From Pseudomonadota bacterium (GTDB lineage Bacteria > Pseudomonadota > Gammaproteobacteria > Burkholderiales > Burkholderiaceae_C): DNA of 64,000 nucleotides. Below the pieces are notes generated by a model, which saw only the letters and a list, made by a program, of their open reading frames with translations, did no database searches and was not told the origin of the DNA. Below are positions 35,809-45,190 of this stretch, piece by piece. A program made the position numbers and the translations under genes. Each line of letters opens with the position of its first letter. Position 1 is the stretch's first letter. Where the stretch lies: NCBI GenBank assembly GCA_963205115.1, contig CAUJHV010000014.1:186001-250000 (forward strand), in the 5' to 3' direction.

Positions 35809-36735
35809 GTGGACTCATCGGCGCGCATCTTTGTTACGGGCCATCGCGGCATGGTCGGCTCCGCGCTCGTGCGCCGGCTGCAAGCCGCGGGCTTCAACAA
35901 CCTGCTCGTGAAGACGCGACAGGAACTCGACCTGCTCGACCAGCGAGCGGTATATGCCTGTCTGCAAGACGAGCGGCCGGATTACATCTTCATCGCCGCG
36001 GCAAAGGTGGGCGGCATCCAGGCCAACAACCAGTTCCGCGCCGATTTCATCCAGCAAAACCTGCTGCTCGAGTCCAATCTGATCCACGGTGCGCACCTGG
36101 CTGGCGTGCAGCGGCTGATGTTCCTCGGATCGAGCTGCATCTACCCGCGGGACTGCCCGCAGCCCATCAAGGAAGCGTACCTGCTGACCGGCCCGCTGGA
36201 ACCCACCAACGAGCCCTACGCGATCGCCAAGATTGCCGGCATCAAGCTCGCCGAGGCCTACAACCGCCAGTACGGTCGCCAGTACGTGAGTGTCATGCCC
36301 ACCAACCTGTACGGGCCCAACGACAACTACGACCTGGCCACCAGCCACGTCCTGCCGGCGCTCATCCGCAAGGCGCACGAGGCCAGGGCCGCCCAGGCGC
36401 CGGAGCTGGTGGTCTGGGGCACGGGTCAACCGCGCCGCGAATTCCTGTACGTCGACGATCTGGCCGATGCCTGCGTGCACCTGATGGCCTCGGGCTACGC
36501 CGGCGACCTGGTGAATATCGGCACCGGCGAAGACGTCACCATTGGCGAGCTGGCGCACACCATCATGGATGTCGTCGGCTATCGCGGCGAAGTCGTCTTC
36601 GACACGAGCAAGCCCGACGGCACACCGCGCAAGCTGCTGGACGTCAGCCGCGCCGCCTCACTGGGCTGGCGTGCACGCACGAGCCTGCGAGACGGCATCG
36701 CGCGCGCCTACGCCGCCGCCCCATTCCACTCCTGA
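35809..36735 (+). CDS. fcl: GDP-L-fucose synthase
   Basis: SDR-type epimerase/reductase of 308 aa converting GDP-4-keto-6-deoxy-D-mannose to GDP-L-fucose with NADPH. The Rossmann motif TGHRGMVGSAL is near the start, FLGSSCIYP supplies the catalytic Ser and Cys, and YAIAKIAG carries the YxxxK pair. GTG 35809 is preceded by an AAGG-type ribosome-binding site. It is immediately upstream of gmd, its pathway partner; together with manC they supply GDP-mannose and GDP-fucose to an exopolysaccharide. Confidence 0.95.
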   Translation: MDSSARIFVTGHRGMVGSALVRRLQAAGFNNLLVKTRQELDLLDQRAVYACLQDERPDYIFIAAAKVGGIQANNQFRADFIQQNLLLESNLIHGAHLAGVQRLMFLGSSCIYPRDCPQPIKEAYLLTGPLEPTNEPYAIAKIAGIKLAEAYNRQYGRQYVSVMPTNLYGPNDNYDLATSHVLPALIRKAHEARAAQAPELVVWGTGQPRREFLYVDDLADACVHLMASGYAGDLVNIGTGEDVTIGELAHTIMDVVGYRGEVVFDTSKPDGTPRKLLDVSRAASLGWRARTSLRDGIARAYAAAPFHS

Positions 36736-37869
36736 ATGAAGACCTCGCACATGACCATTAAAAAAGCGCTCATCACAGGCATCACCGGCCAGGACGGGGC
36801 CTACCTGGCGGAGCTGCTGCTCGCAAAGGGCTATGAGGTGCACGGCATCAAGCGCCGCGCCAGCCTCTTCAACACGGACCGCGTCGACCACCTCTATCGC
36901 GACCCGCACGACACCGACCGCCGCTTCACCCTGCATTACGGTGATCTGACGGATTCGACCAACCTGATCCGCATCGTCCAGCAGGTCCAGCCCGACGAGA
37001 TCTACAACCTCGCGGCGATGAGCCACGTGGCGGTCAGCTTCGAAGAACCGGAATACACGGCCAATGCGGATGCCATCGGGACCCTGCGGCTGCTGGAAGC
37101 CATCCGCATCCTGGGCCTGGAAAAGCGCACCCGCTTCTACCAGGCCAGCACTTCCGAGCTCTATGGCCAGGTGCAGGAAGTGCCGCAGCGCGAGACCACG
37201 CCGTTTTATCCGCGCAGTCCGTACGCCGTCGCCAAGATGTATGCGTACTGGATCACCGTGAACTACCGCGAGGCCTACGGTCTCTACGCCTGCAACGGCA
37301 TCCTGTTCAACCACGAAAGCCCGATGCGCGGCGAGACCTTTGTGACGCGCAAGATCACACGTGCCATCGCCCGCATCGCCTTGGGCCTGCAAGACTGCCT
37401 GTACCTGGGCAATCTGTCGGCGCTGCGTGACTGGGGCCATGCGCGCGACTACGTGCAGATGCAGTGGCTGATGCTGCAGCAGCAGCAGCCCGACGATTTC
37501 GTGATCGCCACCGGCGTGCAGTACAGCGTGCGCCAGTTCGTCGAACGTGCAGGTGCCGAGCTGGGCATCGACATTGCCTTCAGCGGGACGGGTAGCGCCG
37601 AAATCGGTACGGTGCGTGCGGTGACGGGCGAGCGCGCGCGCTGCAAGGTCGGTGACGTGATCGTGAAGGTGGACCCGCGTTACTTCCGACCGACCGAAGT
37701 CGAAACGCTGCTGGGCGATCCGACCAAGGCCCGCGAGAAGCTTGGCTGGGTGCCGACGACGACCTTTGCCCAACTGGTGAGCGAAATGGTCGAATCCGAC
37801 TACAGCTCGGCCAGCCGCGACGAACTCGTGCGCAAGGCCGGATACCAGGCCTTCGACTACCACGAGTAA
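36736..37869 (+). CDS. gmd: GDP-mannose 4,6-dehydratase
   Basis: SDR enzyme of 377 aa that converts GDP-mannose to GDP-4-keto-6-deoxymannose. The N-terminus carries [15 protein letters not shown], then QASTSELYG (catalytic Thr/Ser and Glu), YAVAKMYA (YxxxK) and the typical [20 protein letters not shown] 36736 follows the fcl stop without a gap. A QQQQ run near 250 is a lineage insertion. An inverted-repeat terminator follows, ending the EPS region here. Confidence 0.97.
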   Translation: MKTSHMTIKKALITGITGQDGAYLAELLLAKGYEVHGIKRRASLFNTDRVDHLYRDPHDTDRRFTLHYGDLTDSTNLIRIVQQVQPDEIYNLAAMSHVAVSFEEPEYTANADAIGTLRLLEAIRILGLEKRTRFYQASTSELYGQVQEVPQRETTPFYPRSPYAVAKMYAYWITVNYREAYGLYACNGILFNHESPMRGETFVTRKITRAIARIALGLQDCLYLGNLSALRDWGHARDYVQMQWLMLQQQQPDDFVIATGVQYSVRQFVERAGAELGIDIAFSGTGSAEIGTVRAVTGERARCKVGDVIVKVDPRYFRPTEVETLLGDPTKAREKLGWVPTTTFAQLVSEMVESDYSSASRDELVRKAGYQAFDYHE

Positions 37870-37882
37870 GGCGACCACTCAG

Positions 37883-37926
37883 CAACAAGGCCCTGGCCGG
37901 GTTCCCCCGCCAGGGCCTTGTTGTTT
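37883..37926 (+). terminator. Terminator after gmd
   Basis: CAACAAGGCCCTGGC and GCCAGGGCCTTGTTG pair over 15 bp around an 11-nt loop, followed by TTTG. The short T-run is imperfect, but the stem is very strong and ends the manC-fcl-gmd unit. Confidence 0.8.
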
Positions 37927-37963
37927 GTGGCCGGCGACTCGAAGTCGGCCGGGTACGTGTGTG

Positions 37964-38296
37964 TCAGGTCCGCTCGGGCCAGCGACGCCGCACGAGAACG
38001 AAGATCCAGAGCCCGGCGGCGATGACCATGGTCAAACCCGATGCCTTGGCGGGATCGACAGTGGCCGACGACGCAAACGCCACGCCGGGCGAAGCCGTCG
38101 CCCGGCTCACGGGATGCAGTGCCGCATCGCGCGGGGCGGGGCGCGTCATGGCCTCTGCGCGCGTGCGCGGGGCCGAGGGTGATACAGGTCCCTGGTCAAG
38201 GCCCAGCGAACTGGGCGCAGCGATGGAGTACGCTCCCGCTGCCATGACGACCGCGGCGACCAACGAGCGAACCGATTGCCTGAACGACGAATCCAT
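37964..38296 (-). CDS. Small exported protein with C-terminal sorting-signal-like tail
   Basis: Unrecognised protein of 110 aa. An N-terminal signal (about 11-28) is followed by a Ser/Ala/Pro-rich, presumably disordered middle and a single C-terminal helix (GLTMVIAAGLWIFVLV) capped by RRRWPERT. This signal-spacer-helix-Arg cluster layout resembles exosortase substrates, but a PEP motif is absent (DPAKASG stands in its place). It lies next to EPS genes, the usual context of exosortase systems. It could equally be a simple bitopic membrane protein. ATG 38296 has no strong ribosome-binding site. Confidence 0.5.
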   Translation of the reverse strand: MDSSFRQSVRSLVAAVVMAAGAYSIAAPSSLGLDQGPVSPSAPRTRAEAMTRPAPRDAALHPVSRATASPGVAFASSATVDPAKASGLTMVIAAGLWIFVLVRRRWPERT

Positions 38297-38403
38297 GTGT
38301 GTTGCCGAATGACTACTTTCGCGGCTTCCAAAGTCATTCGAGCACCCGCACCCATACGGGTGAACCCCCGGGTTAAGCGGTTGTTGCGCAGGAGGTTCAA
38401 TTG

Positions 38404-38805
38404 ATGCCCAAGACCACCCATTTGGGTGAGTGCCCATGTGGTTCAAGACAGCTCTACAACGCGTGTTGCGGGCGCTGGCATGACGGGCCCGAGAGCCTCG
38501 CTGCGCCGCATCCCGTGGATCTCATGCGCTCGCGCTATGCGGCCTTCGTCCTGGGACTTTCAGACTACCTGCTGCAGACTTGGCACCCCGATACGCGGCC
38601 GGCGGATGTGGACTGCGGACCGCCGGACATCCGTTGGCTGGGTCTGGAGATCAGACGCACGGGAACCGATCTCCATGGCGTCCAGATCGTCGAGTTCGTG
38701 GCGCGCAGCAAGCACCAGGGCCGCGCGACGCGGCAGCACGAAACAAGCCGCTTCGAGCGCCTGGATGGGCGCTGGTACTACCGCGACGGCGCCGTCCACC
38801 GCTGA
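38404..38805 (+). CDS. YchJ-like SEC-C motif protein (UPF0225)
   Basis: Protein of 133 aa. An N-terminal zinc-binding SEC-C motif CPCGS with a later CC pair (YNACCG) is followed by the NTF2-like YchJ domain: MRSRYAAFVLGLSDYLLQTWHP and a final WYYRDGA. Function unknown. AGGAGG lies 8 nt before ATG 38404; a TTG directly before it is less likely. Convergent with the membrane protein gene downstream. Confidence 0.92.
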   Translation: MPKTTHLGECPCGSRQLYNACCGRWHDGPESLAAPHPVDLMRSRYAAFVLGLSDYLLQTWHPDTRPADVDCGPPDIRWLGLEIRRTGTDLHGVQIVEFVARSKHQGRATRQHETSRFERLDGRWYYRDGAVHR

Positions 38806-38865
38806 GCGCTCCCGCGCACGTGGCCGCGGACGCGCAGGACGCCCGCCGACAGGGCGATCAGTGCG

Positions 38866-39390
38866 TCAGACGAATTCCTGGCGCACGGACGATGAGCGCA
38901 GGCGCAGGATGATCCAGGCCAGCAGCAGGCAGGTCCCCAGCGAGACGACCGTGCCCATCACGCGCGAGGCGATCACGAATCCGCCAAAGACCTCGATGGC
39001 CGATGACGGCAGTGGCGAGCGGCTCAAGGTGCTGCTCACCAGTCCCGTGACCAGTTCGTGCTGCAACCAGATCCCGGCCAGATTGATGGCGATCGCCACG
39101 CCCAGCAGGCCGATGAAGACCTGTCGCGCCCAGTCCAGTCGCAGCAGCAGGCCGACCGCGGCGACCAGTGTGGCCATCGACAGCGCCAGCGCCAGCGCCA
39201 TCACCCACGGCAGGTAGGCGGCCAGGACGCTTGTCACGCCTTCAGGCGCCGGCAGATTCGCCAGGATCGAGCCGGCCGCCGCATTGCGCACGACGGTCAA
39301 TATCACGGTCAACACCGCCAGCACGATGAAGAACCACGCCACCGCGGTGACGAACACCGAACGGGCGCCCACGTTGTAGGTCTGCGGCAT
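38866..39390 (-). CDS. Four-helix membrane protein of unknown function
   Basis: Predicted inner-membrane protein of 174 aa. Helices lie at about 14-38, 55-80, 85-108 and 135-160, with a Pro/Ser loop between the last two. No motif was recognised. ATG 39390 has GGGGAG upstream. It stands alone, convergent with the SEC-C protein gene and divergent from ahpC with 433 bp between. Confidence 0.7.
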   Translation of the reverse strand: MPQTYNVGARSVFVTAVAWFFIVLAVLTVILTVVRNAAAGSILANLPAPEGVTSVLAAYLPWVMALALALSMATLVAAVGLLLRLDWARQVFIGLLGVAIAINLAGIWLQHELVTGLVSSTLSRSPLPSSAIEVFGGFVIASRVMGTVVSLGTCLLLAWIILRLRSSSVRQEFV

Positions 39391-39823
39391 CTTGAAACTC
39401 CCCGGTTCACGGCCATCCGATCCACTGCGGATGATGTCGCGCGAACATGACAGCCATTTGGCGGCGACCGTCATCGGTCTGTCAGCCCCCGCGAACGCGG
39501 TTCATCCCTCAGCCTAGGGAAACCCGGCCATGCAGACGTCTGGCTGCAGCAACAGCTGTGGCCAGCCGCCACGCGAAATTGGGCGCAGCACAAGGATCGC
39601 CGGCAGAGGCCCCCCGGGCGTGCGCCGCGCATAGAGCCATTCGCCGAGGCCCAAGGCGCGAGGTCCGGGCGCCCTGCGTGACGCGGTGGGTTCCAGGCAC
39701 CATCAACTATCGCTATCGTCAATCTAGATGCAATTCATCCACGCAATGATCAACGACTTCCACAATGACTTCCATCGCGACGCTTTCGCGACCTCTTTCT
39801 CAGCCAACCACCAGGAAGTCACC
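39391..39823. other. 433-bp intergenic region before ahpC
   Basis: Must hold the ahpC promoter. Near 39705-39735 the sequence becomes AT-richer with a tandem CTATCG pair, reminiscent of the ATAG/CTAT half-sites of OxyR, but spacing does not give a convincing four-part OxyR site. No gene is supported here. Confidence 0.4.
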
Positions 39824-40387
39824 ATGTCGATCATCAACACCACCGTCAAGCCCTTCAAGGCCACCGCCTTCCAGAACGGCAAGTTCATCGAAGTCAGCGA
39901 CCAGTCCATCCAGGGCAAGTGGAGCGTCTTCTGCTTCTACCCGGCCGACTTCACCTTCGTATGCCCGACCGAGCTGGAAGACCTGGCCGACCACTACCCC
40001 GAGTTCAAGGACCTGGGCGTCGAGGTCTACGGCATCAGCACGGACACGCATTTCGCGCACAAGGCCTGGCACGACACCTCGGACGCGATCAAGAAGGTCC
40101 GCTATCCGCTGATCGGCGACCCCACGGGCACGATCACGCGCCACTTCGACGTGATGATCGAAGAAGAAGGCCTGGCGCTGCGCGGCACCTTCCTGATCGA
40201 TCCGAACGGCGTCATCAAGACCGCCGAGATCCATGACAACGGCATCGGCCGCGACGCTGGCGAGCTGCTGCGCAAGGTCAAGGCGGCCCAGTACGTCGCC
40301 AAGCACCCGGGCCAGGTCTGCCCGGCCAAGTGGCAGGAAGGCGCGGCGACGCTGACGCCCTCGCTGGACCTGGTCGGCAAGATCTGA
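39824..40387 (+). CDS. ahpC: Alkyl hydroperoxide reductase subunit C (typical 2-Cys peroxiredoxin)
   Basis: Cytoplasmic peroxidase of 187 aa reducing H2O2, alkyl peroxides and peroxynitrite. Peroxidatic Cys47 is in DFTFVCPTE, resolving Cys166 in GQVCPAKW. Length and sequence are those of enterobacterial-type AhpC. AGGAAG precedes ATG 39824; upstream in-frame ATGs at 39728 and 39749 are not conserved. Its reductase ahpF follows after a long inverted repeat. Confidence 0.97.
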   Translation: MSIINTTVKPFKATAFQNGKFIEVSDQSIQGKWSVFCFYPADFTFVCPTELEDLADHYPEFKDLGVEVYGISTDTHFAHKAWHDTSDAIKKVRYPLIGDPTGTITRHFDVMIEEEGLALRGTFLIDPNGVIKTAEIHDNGIGRDAGELLRKVKAAQYVAKHPGQVCPAKWQEGAATLTPSLDLVGKI

Positions 40388-40457
40388 GCGCCAGGCGCTG
40401 ATCCGCGCGCTGCCGTCCACGGCAGCGGCGGAATCCGCTCACGACAGACGCCCTCGG

Positions 40458-40500
40458 GCGCAGTCGCCAACCCCGCAACCCGCGGGCTTGGCGACTGCGC
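40458..40500 (+). repeat. 13-bp inverted repeat between ahpC and ahpF
   Basis: GCGCAGTCGCCAA and TTGGCGACTGCGC form a perfect 13-bp stem with a 17-nt GC-rich loop that can fold further. No T-tract follows, so it more likely protects or processes the ahpC transcript, letting the peroxiredoxin be made in excess over its reductase, than fully terminates it. Confidence 0.7.
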
Positions 40501-40549
40501 CGGACCGCACACGGCCCATCCGAATTGAACGCCCCCTGAAAGGCCCGCC

Positions 40550-42130
40550 ATGCTCGACGCCACGCTCAAGACCCAGCTCCAGTCCTACCTCAGCAAGATG
40601 CAGCGCCCAATCGAACTGATCGCCTCGCTGGACGGCCGTCAGGCCTCGCAGGACATGCTGTCCTTGCTGCAGGACATCGCCGCACTCAGCGAGATGATCA
40701 CCGTGCGCACCGATGGCGCGGACACCCGTCGCCCGTCGTTCCAGGTCAGCGCCGTGGCGGCCGACACGGGCGTGCGCTTCGCGGCCATTCCGCTGGGCCA
40801 CGAGTTCAGCTCGCTCGTGCTGGCGCTGCTGCAGGCCGGCGGCCACCCGCCCAAGGTCGACGCGGCGACGATCGAGCAGATCCGCGCGCTCGAAGGCGAC
40901 TTCGTCTTCGAGACCTTCATATCCCTGAGCTGCCACAACTGCCCGGACGTCGTGCAGGCGCTGAACATGATGGCCGTGCTGAACCCGCGCGTGCGCCACG
41001 TGGCCATCGACGGCGGCTTGTTCCAGGACGAGGTGCAGGCGCGCCAGATCATGGCCGTGCCGATGGTCTTCCTCAATGGCCGGCCTTTCGGGTCGGGCCG
41101 CATGGAGCTGACCGAGATTCTGGCGAAGATCGACACCCAGGCCGGTGCGCGCGACGCGCAGCGCCTGTCGCGCCAGGAGCCGTTCGACGTGCTGATCGTC
41201 GGCGGCGGACCAGCCGGTGCAGCCGCCGCCATCTACGCCGCACGCAAGGGCATCCGCACCGGCATCGTGGCCGAACGCTTCGGCGGCCAGACGCTGGACA
41301 CGCTGGGCATCGAAAACTTCGTCTCGGTACCGCAGACCGACGGCCCGCGCTTCGCCGCTGCGCTCGAAGAACACGTGCGTCAGTACGCGGTCGACATCAT
41401 GAAGGGCCAGCGCGCGCAGTCACTGACACCGGCCGACGCACCCGGCGGACTGGCGCAGCTGACGCTGGCCAACGGCGCACAGTTGCAGGCCCGCACCATC
41501 GTGCTGGCACCTGGCGCGCGCTGGCGGCCCGTGGGCGTGCCGGGCGAACAGCAATACCGCACGCGCGGCGTGGCCTACTGCCCGCACTGCGACGGTCCGC
41601 TGTTCAAGGGCAAGCGGGTCGCCGTGATCGGCGGCGGCAACTCGGGTGTCGAGGCGGCCATCGACTTGGCCGGCATCGTCGAACACGTCACGGTGCTCGA
41701 ATTTGCCGACCAGCTGAAGGCCGACGCCGTGCTGGTGCGCAAGCTCTACAGCCTGCCCAACGTGCGCGTGCACCTGCAGGCTCAAACGACCGAAATCACC
41801 GGCGACGGACAGAAGGTCACCGGCATCCGCTTCCGCGACCGCAGCAGCGGCGTGGAACACACGGTGGAACTGGCCGGCGTCTTCGTGCAGATCGGCCTGG
41901 TGCCGAACACCGAGTGGCTCGACGGTGCCATCGAGCGCACGCGGCACGGCGAGATCGTCGTCGATGCCCGCGGCGCCACGGGCACGCCGGGCATCTTTGC
42001 CGCCGGCGACGCGACGACCGTGCCCTACAAGCAGATCATCGTGGCGTCCGGTGACGGGGCCAAGGCCGCGCTCTCCGCCTTCGACCACCTGATGCGGCTG
42101 CCCGGCGAAGCGCCGGCGCTGGCGGCTTGA
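40550..42130 (+). CDS. ahpF: Alkyl hydroperoxide reductase subunit F
   Basis: NADH-dependent flavoprotein disulfide reductase of 526 aa that regenerates AhpC. An N-terminal double-thioredoxin-fold domain (about 1-195) carries Cys128-His-Asn-Cys131; the FAD domain starts with [14 protein letters not shown]; the NAD domain has [14 protein letters not shown]; the active disulfide is Cys344-Pro-His-Cys347 in YCPHCDG. Length matches canonical AhpF. It forms a unit with ahpC. Confidence 0.97.
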   Translation: MLDATLKTQLQSYLSKMQRPIELIASLDGRQASQDMLSLLQDIAALSEMITVRTDGADTRRPSFQVSAVAADTGVRFAAIPLGHEFSSLVLALLQAGGHPPKVDAATIEQIRALEGDFVFETFISLSCHNCPDVVQALNMMAVLNPRVRHVAIDGGLFQDEVQARQIMAVPMVFLNGRPFGSGRMELTEILAKIDTQAGARDAQRLSRQEPFDVLIVGGGPAGAAAAIYAARKGIRTGIVAERFGGQTLDTLGIENFVSVPQTDGPRFAAALEEHVRQYAVDIMKGQRAQSLTPADAPGGLAQLTLANGAQLQARTIVLAPGARWRPVGVPGEQQYRTRGVAYCPHCDGPLFKGKRVAVIGGGNSGVEAAIDLAGIVEHVTVLEFADQLKADAVLVRKLYSLPNVRVHLQAQTTEITGDGQKVTGIRFRDRSSGVEHTVELAGVFVQIGLVPNTEWLDGAIERTRHGEIVVDARGATGTPGIFAAGDATTVPYKQIIVASGDGAKAALSAFDHLMRLPGEAPALAA

Positions 42131-42131
42131 A

Positions 42132-42145
42132 CTGACCCAGGTCAA
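42132..42145 (-). promoter_or_regulatory. FNR-like site upstream of feoA
   Basis: On the minus strand TTGACCTGGGTCAG fits the TTGAC-N4-GTCAA variant of CRP/FNR-family sites. It is centred 74 bp before the feoA ATG, which is plausible for oxygen-responsive activation of ferrous iron uptake. Confidence 0.5.
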
Positions 42146-42177
42146 GCCGGCTGGGTGCCGGGCGAGGCGACAATTTA

Positions 42178-42196
42178 AATGCGAAACATTCGCATC
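42178..42196. promoter_or_regulatory. Fur-box-like palindrome upstream of feoA
   Basis: AATGCGAAACATTCGCATC contains a perfect ATGCGAA-ACA-TTCGCAT dyad, close to betaproteobacterial Fur boxes. It lies 17-35 bp upstream of the feoA ATG, in the promoter region, fitting iron repression. Confidence 0.65.
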
Positions 42197-42212
42197 TGGA
42201 AGTCCGCCCGCC

Positions 42213-42494
42213 ATGACACCCCGCCCGCCGCCCGAAGTGGCGCTGACCGATCTGCCGCGTGGCGTGCGTGCGCGCGTGTCGCGTGTGCAGGCCGACACGG
42301 GCGATCAGGCGCTGGCGCTGCGCCTGCTGGAACTGGGCTTCATCGAAGGCGAGCCTCTGCACGTGGTGGCCTTCGGCCAGCCTGGGCGCGACCCCATCGG
42401 CGTGCGCCTGGGCGGCCGCGGCGGCGCCGGCGCCTTTGCGCTGCGCCGCAAGGAAGCGGCGCTGATCTGGGTGCGGCCCGAGGTCCACGCGTGA
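42213..42494 (+). CDS. feoA: FeoA ferrous iron transport protein A
   Basis: Small cytoplasmic SH3-like protein of 93 aa that assists FeoB. It has the FeoA pattern: LTDLPRGVRARV, LRLLELGFIEGEPLHVV and the C-terminal RKEAALIWV. Its stop overlaps the feoB GTG start (GTGA). Likely regulated by Fur and an FNR-type factor through sites just upstream. Confidence 0.93.
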   Translation: MTPRPPPEVALTDLPRGVRARVSRVQADTGDQALALRLLELGFIEGEPLHVVAFGQPGRDPIGVRLGGRGGAGAFALRRKEAALIWVRPEVHA

Positions 42495-44380
42495 GCACGC
42501 TGGCCGCCTCGCGGCAACTGGCGCTGCTGGGCAATCCCAACTGCGGCAAGACGGCGCTGTTCAACCTGCTGACCGGCGCTCGGCAGAAGGTGGCCAACTA
42601 CGCGGGCGTCACCGTGGAACGCAAGGCCGGGCGGCTGACCACGCCGCACGGACACACGCTCGAGGTGCTGGACCTTCCCGGCGCCTACAGCCTGAACGCC
42701 ACCAGCGCCGACGAGGCCGTGACCCGCGCCGTCGTCCTGGGCGAGCGCGCGGGTGAGCGCGTGCCGGACCTGCTGGTCTGCGTCACGGACGCCACGCATC
42801 TGCGCCAGAACCTGCGCATGGTGCTGGAAGCCCGGCGCCTGGGCCTGCCGATGGTCGTGGCGCTGAACATGGCCGACGTCGCGCGCCACCACGGCATCCA
42901 TGTCGACCGCGAGGCGCTCGAGACCGCACTGGGCGTGCCGGTGGTGGAAACCGTGGCCGTCAAGTCCGGCGGCGCCGCGGCCTTGCTGCAGCAGATCGAC
43001 AGCTGGCTCGCGGCGCATCCGGGCGGCCCGCTGCCGACACCGCAGCGCCCGCCGCCGCCCACGGTCGACGGCGTGATGGCCGACCATCGCGAAGTCCGGC
43101 GGATCCTCGAACTCGCCGTGCGCGAGCCGGAAGTCGACAGCCGCCTGGACGAGGCGATCGACCGTGTGGCGCTGCATCCCGTGGCCGGCATGTTGGTGCT
43201 GCTGGCGGTGCTGTTCCTGATCTTCCAGGCGGTCTTCGCCTGGGCGCAGGTGCCGATGGAGGCCATCAAGGCCGGTGTGCAGGCCGTGGGCCAGTTCGTC
43301 AGCACGACACTGCCCGCCGGGCCGCTGCGCAGCCTGCTGGCCGACGGTGTCATCGCCGGCGTGGGCGGCGTGCTGGTCTTCCTGCCGCAGATCCTGGTGC
43401 TGTTCTTCTTCATCCTCGTGCTCGAGGACTCGGGTTACCTGCCGCGCGCGGCCTTCCTGCTGGACCGCGTGATGGCCAGCGTCGGCCTGACGGGCCGCAG
43501 CTTCATTCCACTGCTGTCCAGCTTCGCCTGCGCCGTGCCCGGCATCATGGCCACGCGCACCATCGGCGATGCACGCGACCGCTGGGCCACCATCATGATC
43601 GCGCCGCTGATGACCTGCTCGGCGCGGCTGCCGGTCTACGCCTTGCTGATCGGCGCCTTCATTCCCGCGCGCACGCTGGGCGGCGTGTGGAACCTGCAGG
43701 GCCTGGTGCTCTTTGCGCTGTATGTCGGCGGCATCGCCAGCGCGATGGCCGTGGCCTGGGTGCTGCAGCGGCGCGGCCTGCGCGAGGGCAGCCTGCACCA
43801 CACACTGCTGCTGGAACTGCCCGCCTACCGCTGGCCGCATCTGCGCAACGTGGCCGCGGGCCTGTGGGAACGCGCCAAGATCTTCCTCACCCGCGTGGGC
43901 ACGATCATCCTGTCGCTAACCGTCCTGCTGTGGTTCTTGTCGAGCTATCCGGCCGCGCCGGAGGGCGCCACGCAGCCGGCCATCAGCTACAGCGTCGCGG
44001 GCCGGCTGGGCCAGTGGCTGCAGCCGCTGGTGGCACCCATCGGGTTCAACTGGCAGATCGCCATCGCGCTGATTCCCGGCATGGCCGCGCGCGAGGTCGC
44101 CGTGGGCGCGCTGGGCACCGTCTATGCGCTGTCGTCCACCGGTGAGACGCTGGCCGACCAGTTGGCGCCGCTGATCGCGCACGACTGGTCGCTGGCCACG
44201 GCCTGCGCGCTGCTGGCCTGGTACGTCTTTGCGCCGCAGTGCATCTCGACGCTGTCCATCGTGCGCCGCGAGACCGGCACCTGGCGCGACCCGGTGATCC
44301 TCGCCGGCTACCTGTTCGCGCTGGCGTATGCCGCGGCGTTCCTGACCTTCCACGCGGTCACGTGGCTGGGGTTGGGCTGA
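42491..44380 (+). CDS. feoB: FeoB ferrous iron transporter
   Basis: GTPase-coupled inner-membrane Fe2+ transporter of 629 aa, on the short side of the family. The N-terminal G domain has G1 GNPNCGKT (14-21), G3 DLPGAYSL and G4 NMAD; the GDI-like region leads into 8 or so helices with Gate motifs, for example FACAVPGIMATR containing the conserved Cys, and the second Gate near MAAREVAVGALG. The GTG start overlaps feoA. Followed directly by a Cys-rich small protein. Confidence 0.96.
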   Translation: MSTLAASRQLALLGNPNCGKTALFNLLTGARQKVANYAGVTVERKAGRLTTPHGHTLEVLDLPGAYSLNATSADEAVTRAVVLGERAGERVPDLLVCVTDATHLRQNLRMVLEARRLGLPMVVALNMADVARHHGIHVDREALETALGVPVVETVAVKSGGAAALLQQIDSWLAAHPGGPLPTPQRPPPPTVDGVMADHREVRRILELAVREPEVDSRLDEAIDRVALHPVAGMLVLLAVLFLIFQAVFAWAQVPMEAIKAGVQAVGQFVSTTLPAGPLRSLLADGVIAGVGGVLVFLPQILVLFFFILVLEDSGYLPRAAFLLDRVMASVGLTGRSFIPLLSSFACAVPGIMATRTIGDARDRWATIMIAPLMTCSARLPVYALLIGAFIPARTLGGVWNLQGLVLFALYVGGIASAMAVAWVLQRRGLREGSLHHTLLLELPAYRWPHLRNVAAGLWERAKIFLTRVGTIILSLTVLLWFLSSYPAAPEGATQPAISYSVAGRLGQWLQPLVAPIGFNWQIAIALIPGMAAREVAVGALGTVYALSSTGETLADQLAPLIAHDWSLATACALLAWYVFAPQCISTLSIVRRETGTWRDPVILAGYLFALAYAAAFLTFHAVTWLGLG

Positions 44381-44571
44381 TGGGCGACACGCTGCAATCG
44401 GCCGTGGTGCTGCTGATCGTGGTGGCCGCCCTGGTCGACGTCGTTCGCCGTGCCTGGCGGCGCTTGAAGCCGCGCGCCAGCGAGGCATCCGGTCAGCAGG
44501 CAGGCCCGGGTGCGGGCTGCGGCGGCTGCTCGGGCTGCAGCGCGGGCGGCTGCCCGTCTGCGCGCCGCTGA
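44380..44571 (+). CDS. FeoB-associated Cys-rich small membrane protein
   Basis: Protein of 63 aa. One N-terminal helix (about 6-24), a basic stretch, and a C-terminal cluster CGGCSGCSAGGC. It starts at TGATG overlapping the feoB stop. Such proteins replace FeoC in many proteobacteria and may bind iron or an Fe-S centre for FeoB; no direct function is known. Confidence 0.8.
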   Translation: MGDTLQSAVVLLIVVAALVDVVRRAWRRLKPRASEASGQQAGPGAGCGGCSGCSAGGCPSARR

Positions 44572-44588
44572 GGCCTTCTCGCGCTGGG

Positions 44589-45167
44589 CTACTTCAGGTC
44601 GCCCGCCAGGCTGGACAGCGTTTCCGGCACGATCAACACGTGCGCCGGATAGTTCGTGTGGTCGCAGCCCAGCTTGACGGCCGCACCGGCGCGGATGGCC
44701 TGGCGCATCGCCGCATCGAACTCGAAGCGCACGAAATGCACCGAGGAGGTCTTCTCGGCGTTCTCGCGCTCCAGGTCCTCGTCGGCGATCGCATAGACGC
44801 GGGCATGCCCCTCGACCTCGACAAACAGGCGGTCCTCGACGCCGATCAGCCGGGCCAGCTCGCGCTTGCGCTCGTGCGGGTCGGGGTACTCGAGCAGCAT
44901 CGTCGCCTTCCAGTTGCTGCCGTCCGGCACCAGCGGCGCATAGGCGTCGATTTCGCCCTGGATGCCGTCCTCGTCGAAGATCTTTTCGATATGCAGCATC
45001 TCCTGGATCTGCCGGCGGATCGTCTGCTCGTCCTCGAACTGCAGCGTCATGTGGTCGCCCAGTGCCACGCTGCGCCGCTTGCGGTGCGCGATGACCTCGG
45101 GCTTGCTGCTCTTGCGGATCTTGGCGTAGGCCTCGAGCGTCAGGAGGCTGTCGCGGGTGATGGTCAT
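44589..45167 (-). CDS. DUF3501 family protein
   Basis: Protein of 192 aa, recognised by MTITRDSLLTLEAYAKIRK, the central IRRQIQEMLHIEKIF and EIDAYAPLVPDGSNWKATMLLEYPD. Function unknown. It is the third gene of a conserved trio (rubrerythrin, heterodisulfide-reductase-like Fe-S protein, DUF3501) thought to act in peroxide or oxygen defence. 23 bp separate it from the Fe-S protein gene. Confidence 0.9.
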   Translation of the reverse strand: MTITRDSLLTLEAYAKIRKSSKPEVIAHRKRRSVALGDHMTLQFEDEQTIRRQIQEMLHIEKIFDEDGIQGEIDAYAPLVPDGSNWKATMLLEYPDPHERKRELARLIGVEDRLFVEVEGHARVYAIADEDLERENAEKTSSVHFVRFEFDAAMRQAIRAGAAVKLGCDHTNYPAHVLIVPETLSSLAGDLK

Positions 45168-45190
45168 GGGAAATCCTTCGAACGGTTCGG

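Noticed and set aside
39690..39740. OxyR box before ahpC
   Set aside because: Tandem CTATCG is suggestive, but the ATAG/CTAT spacing does not form a complete site; only noted in the intergenic entry.
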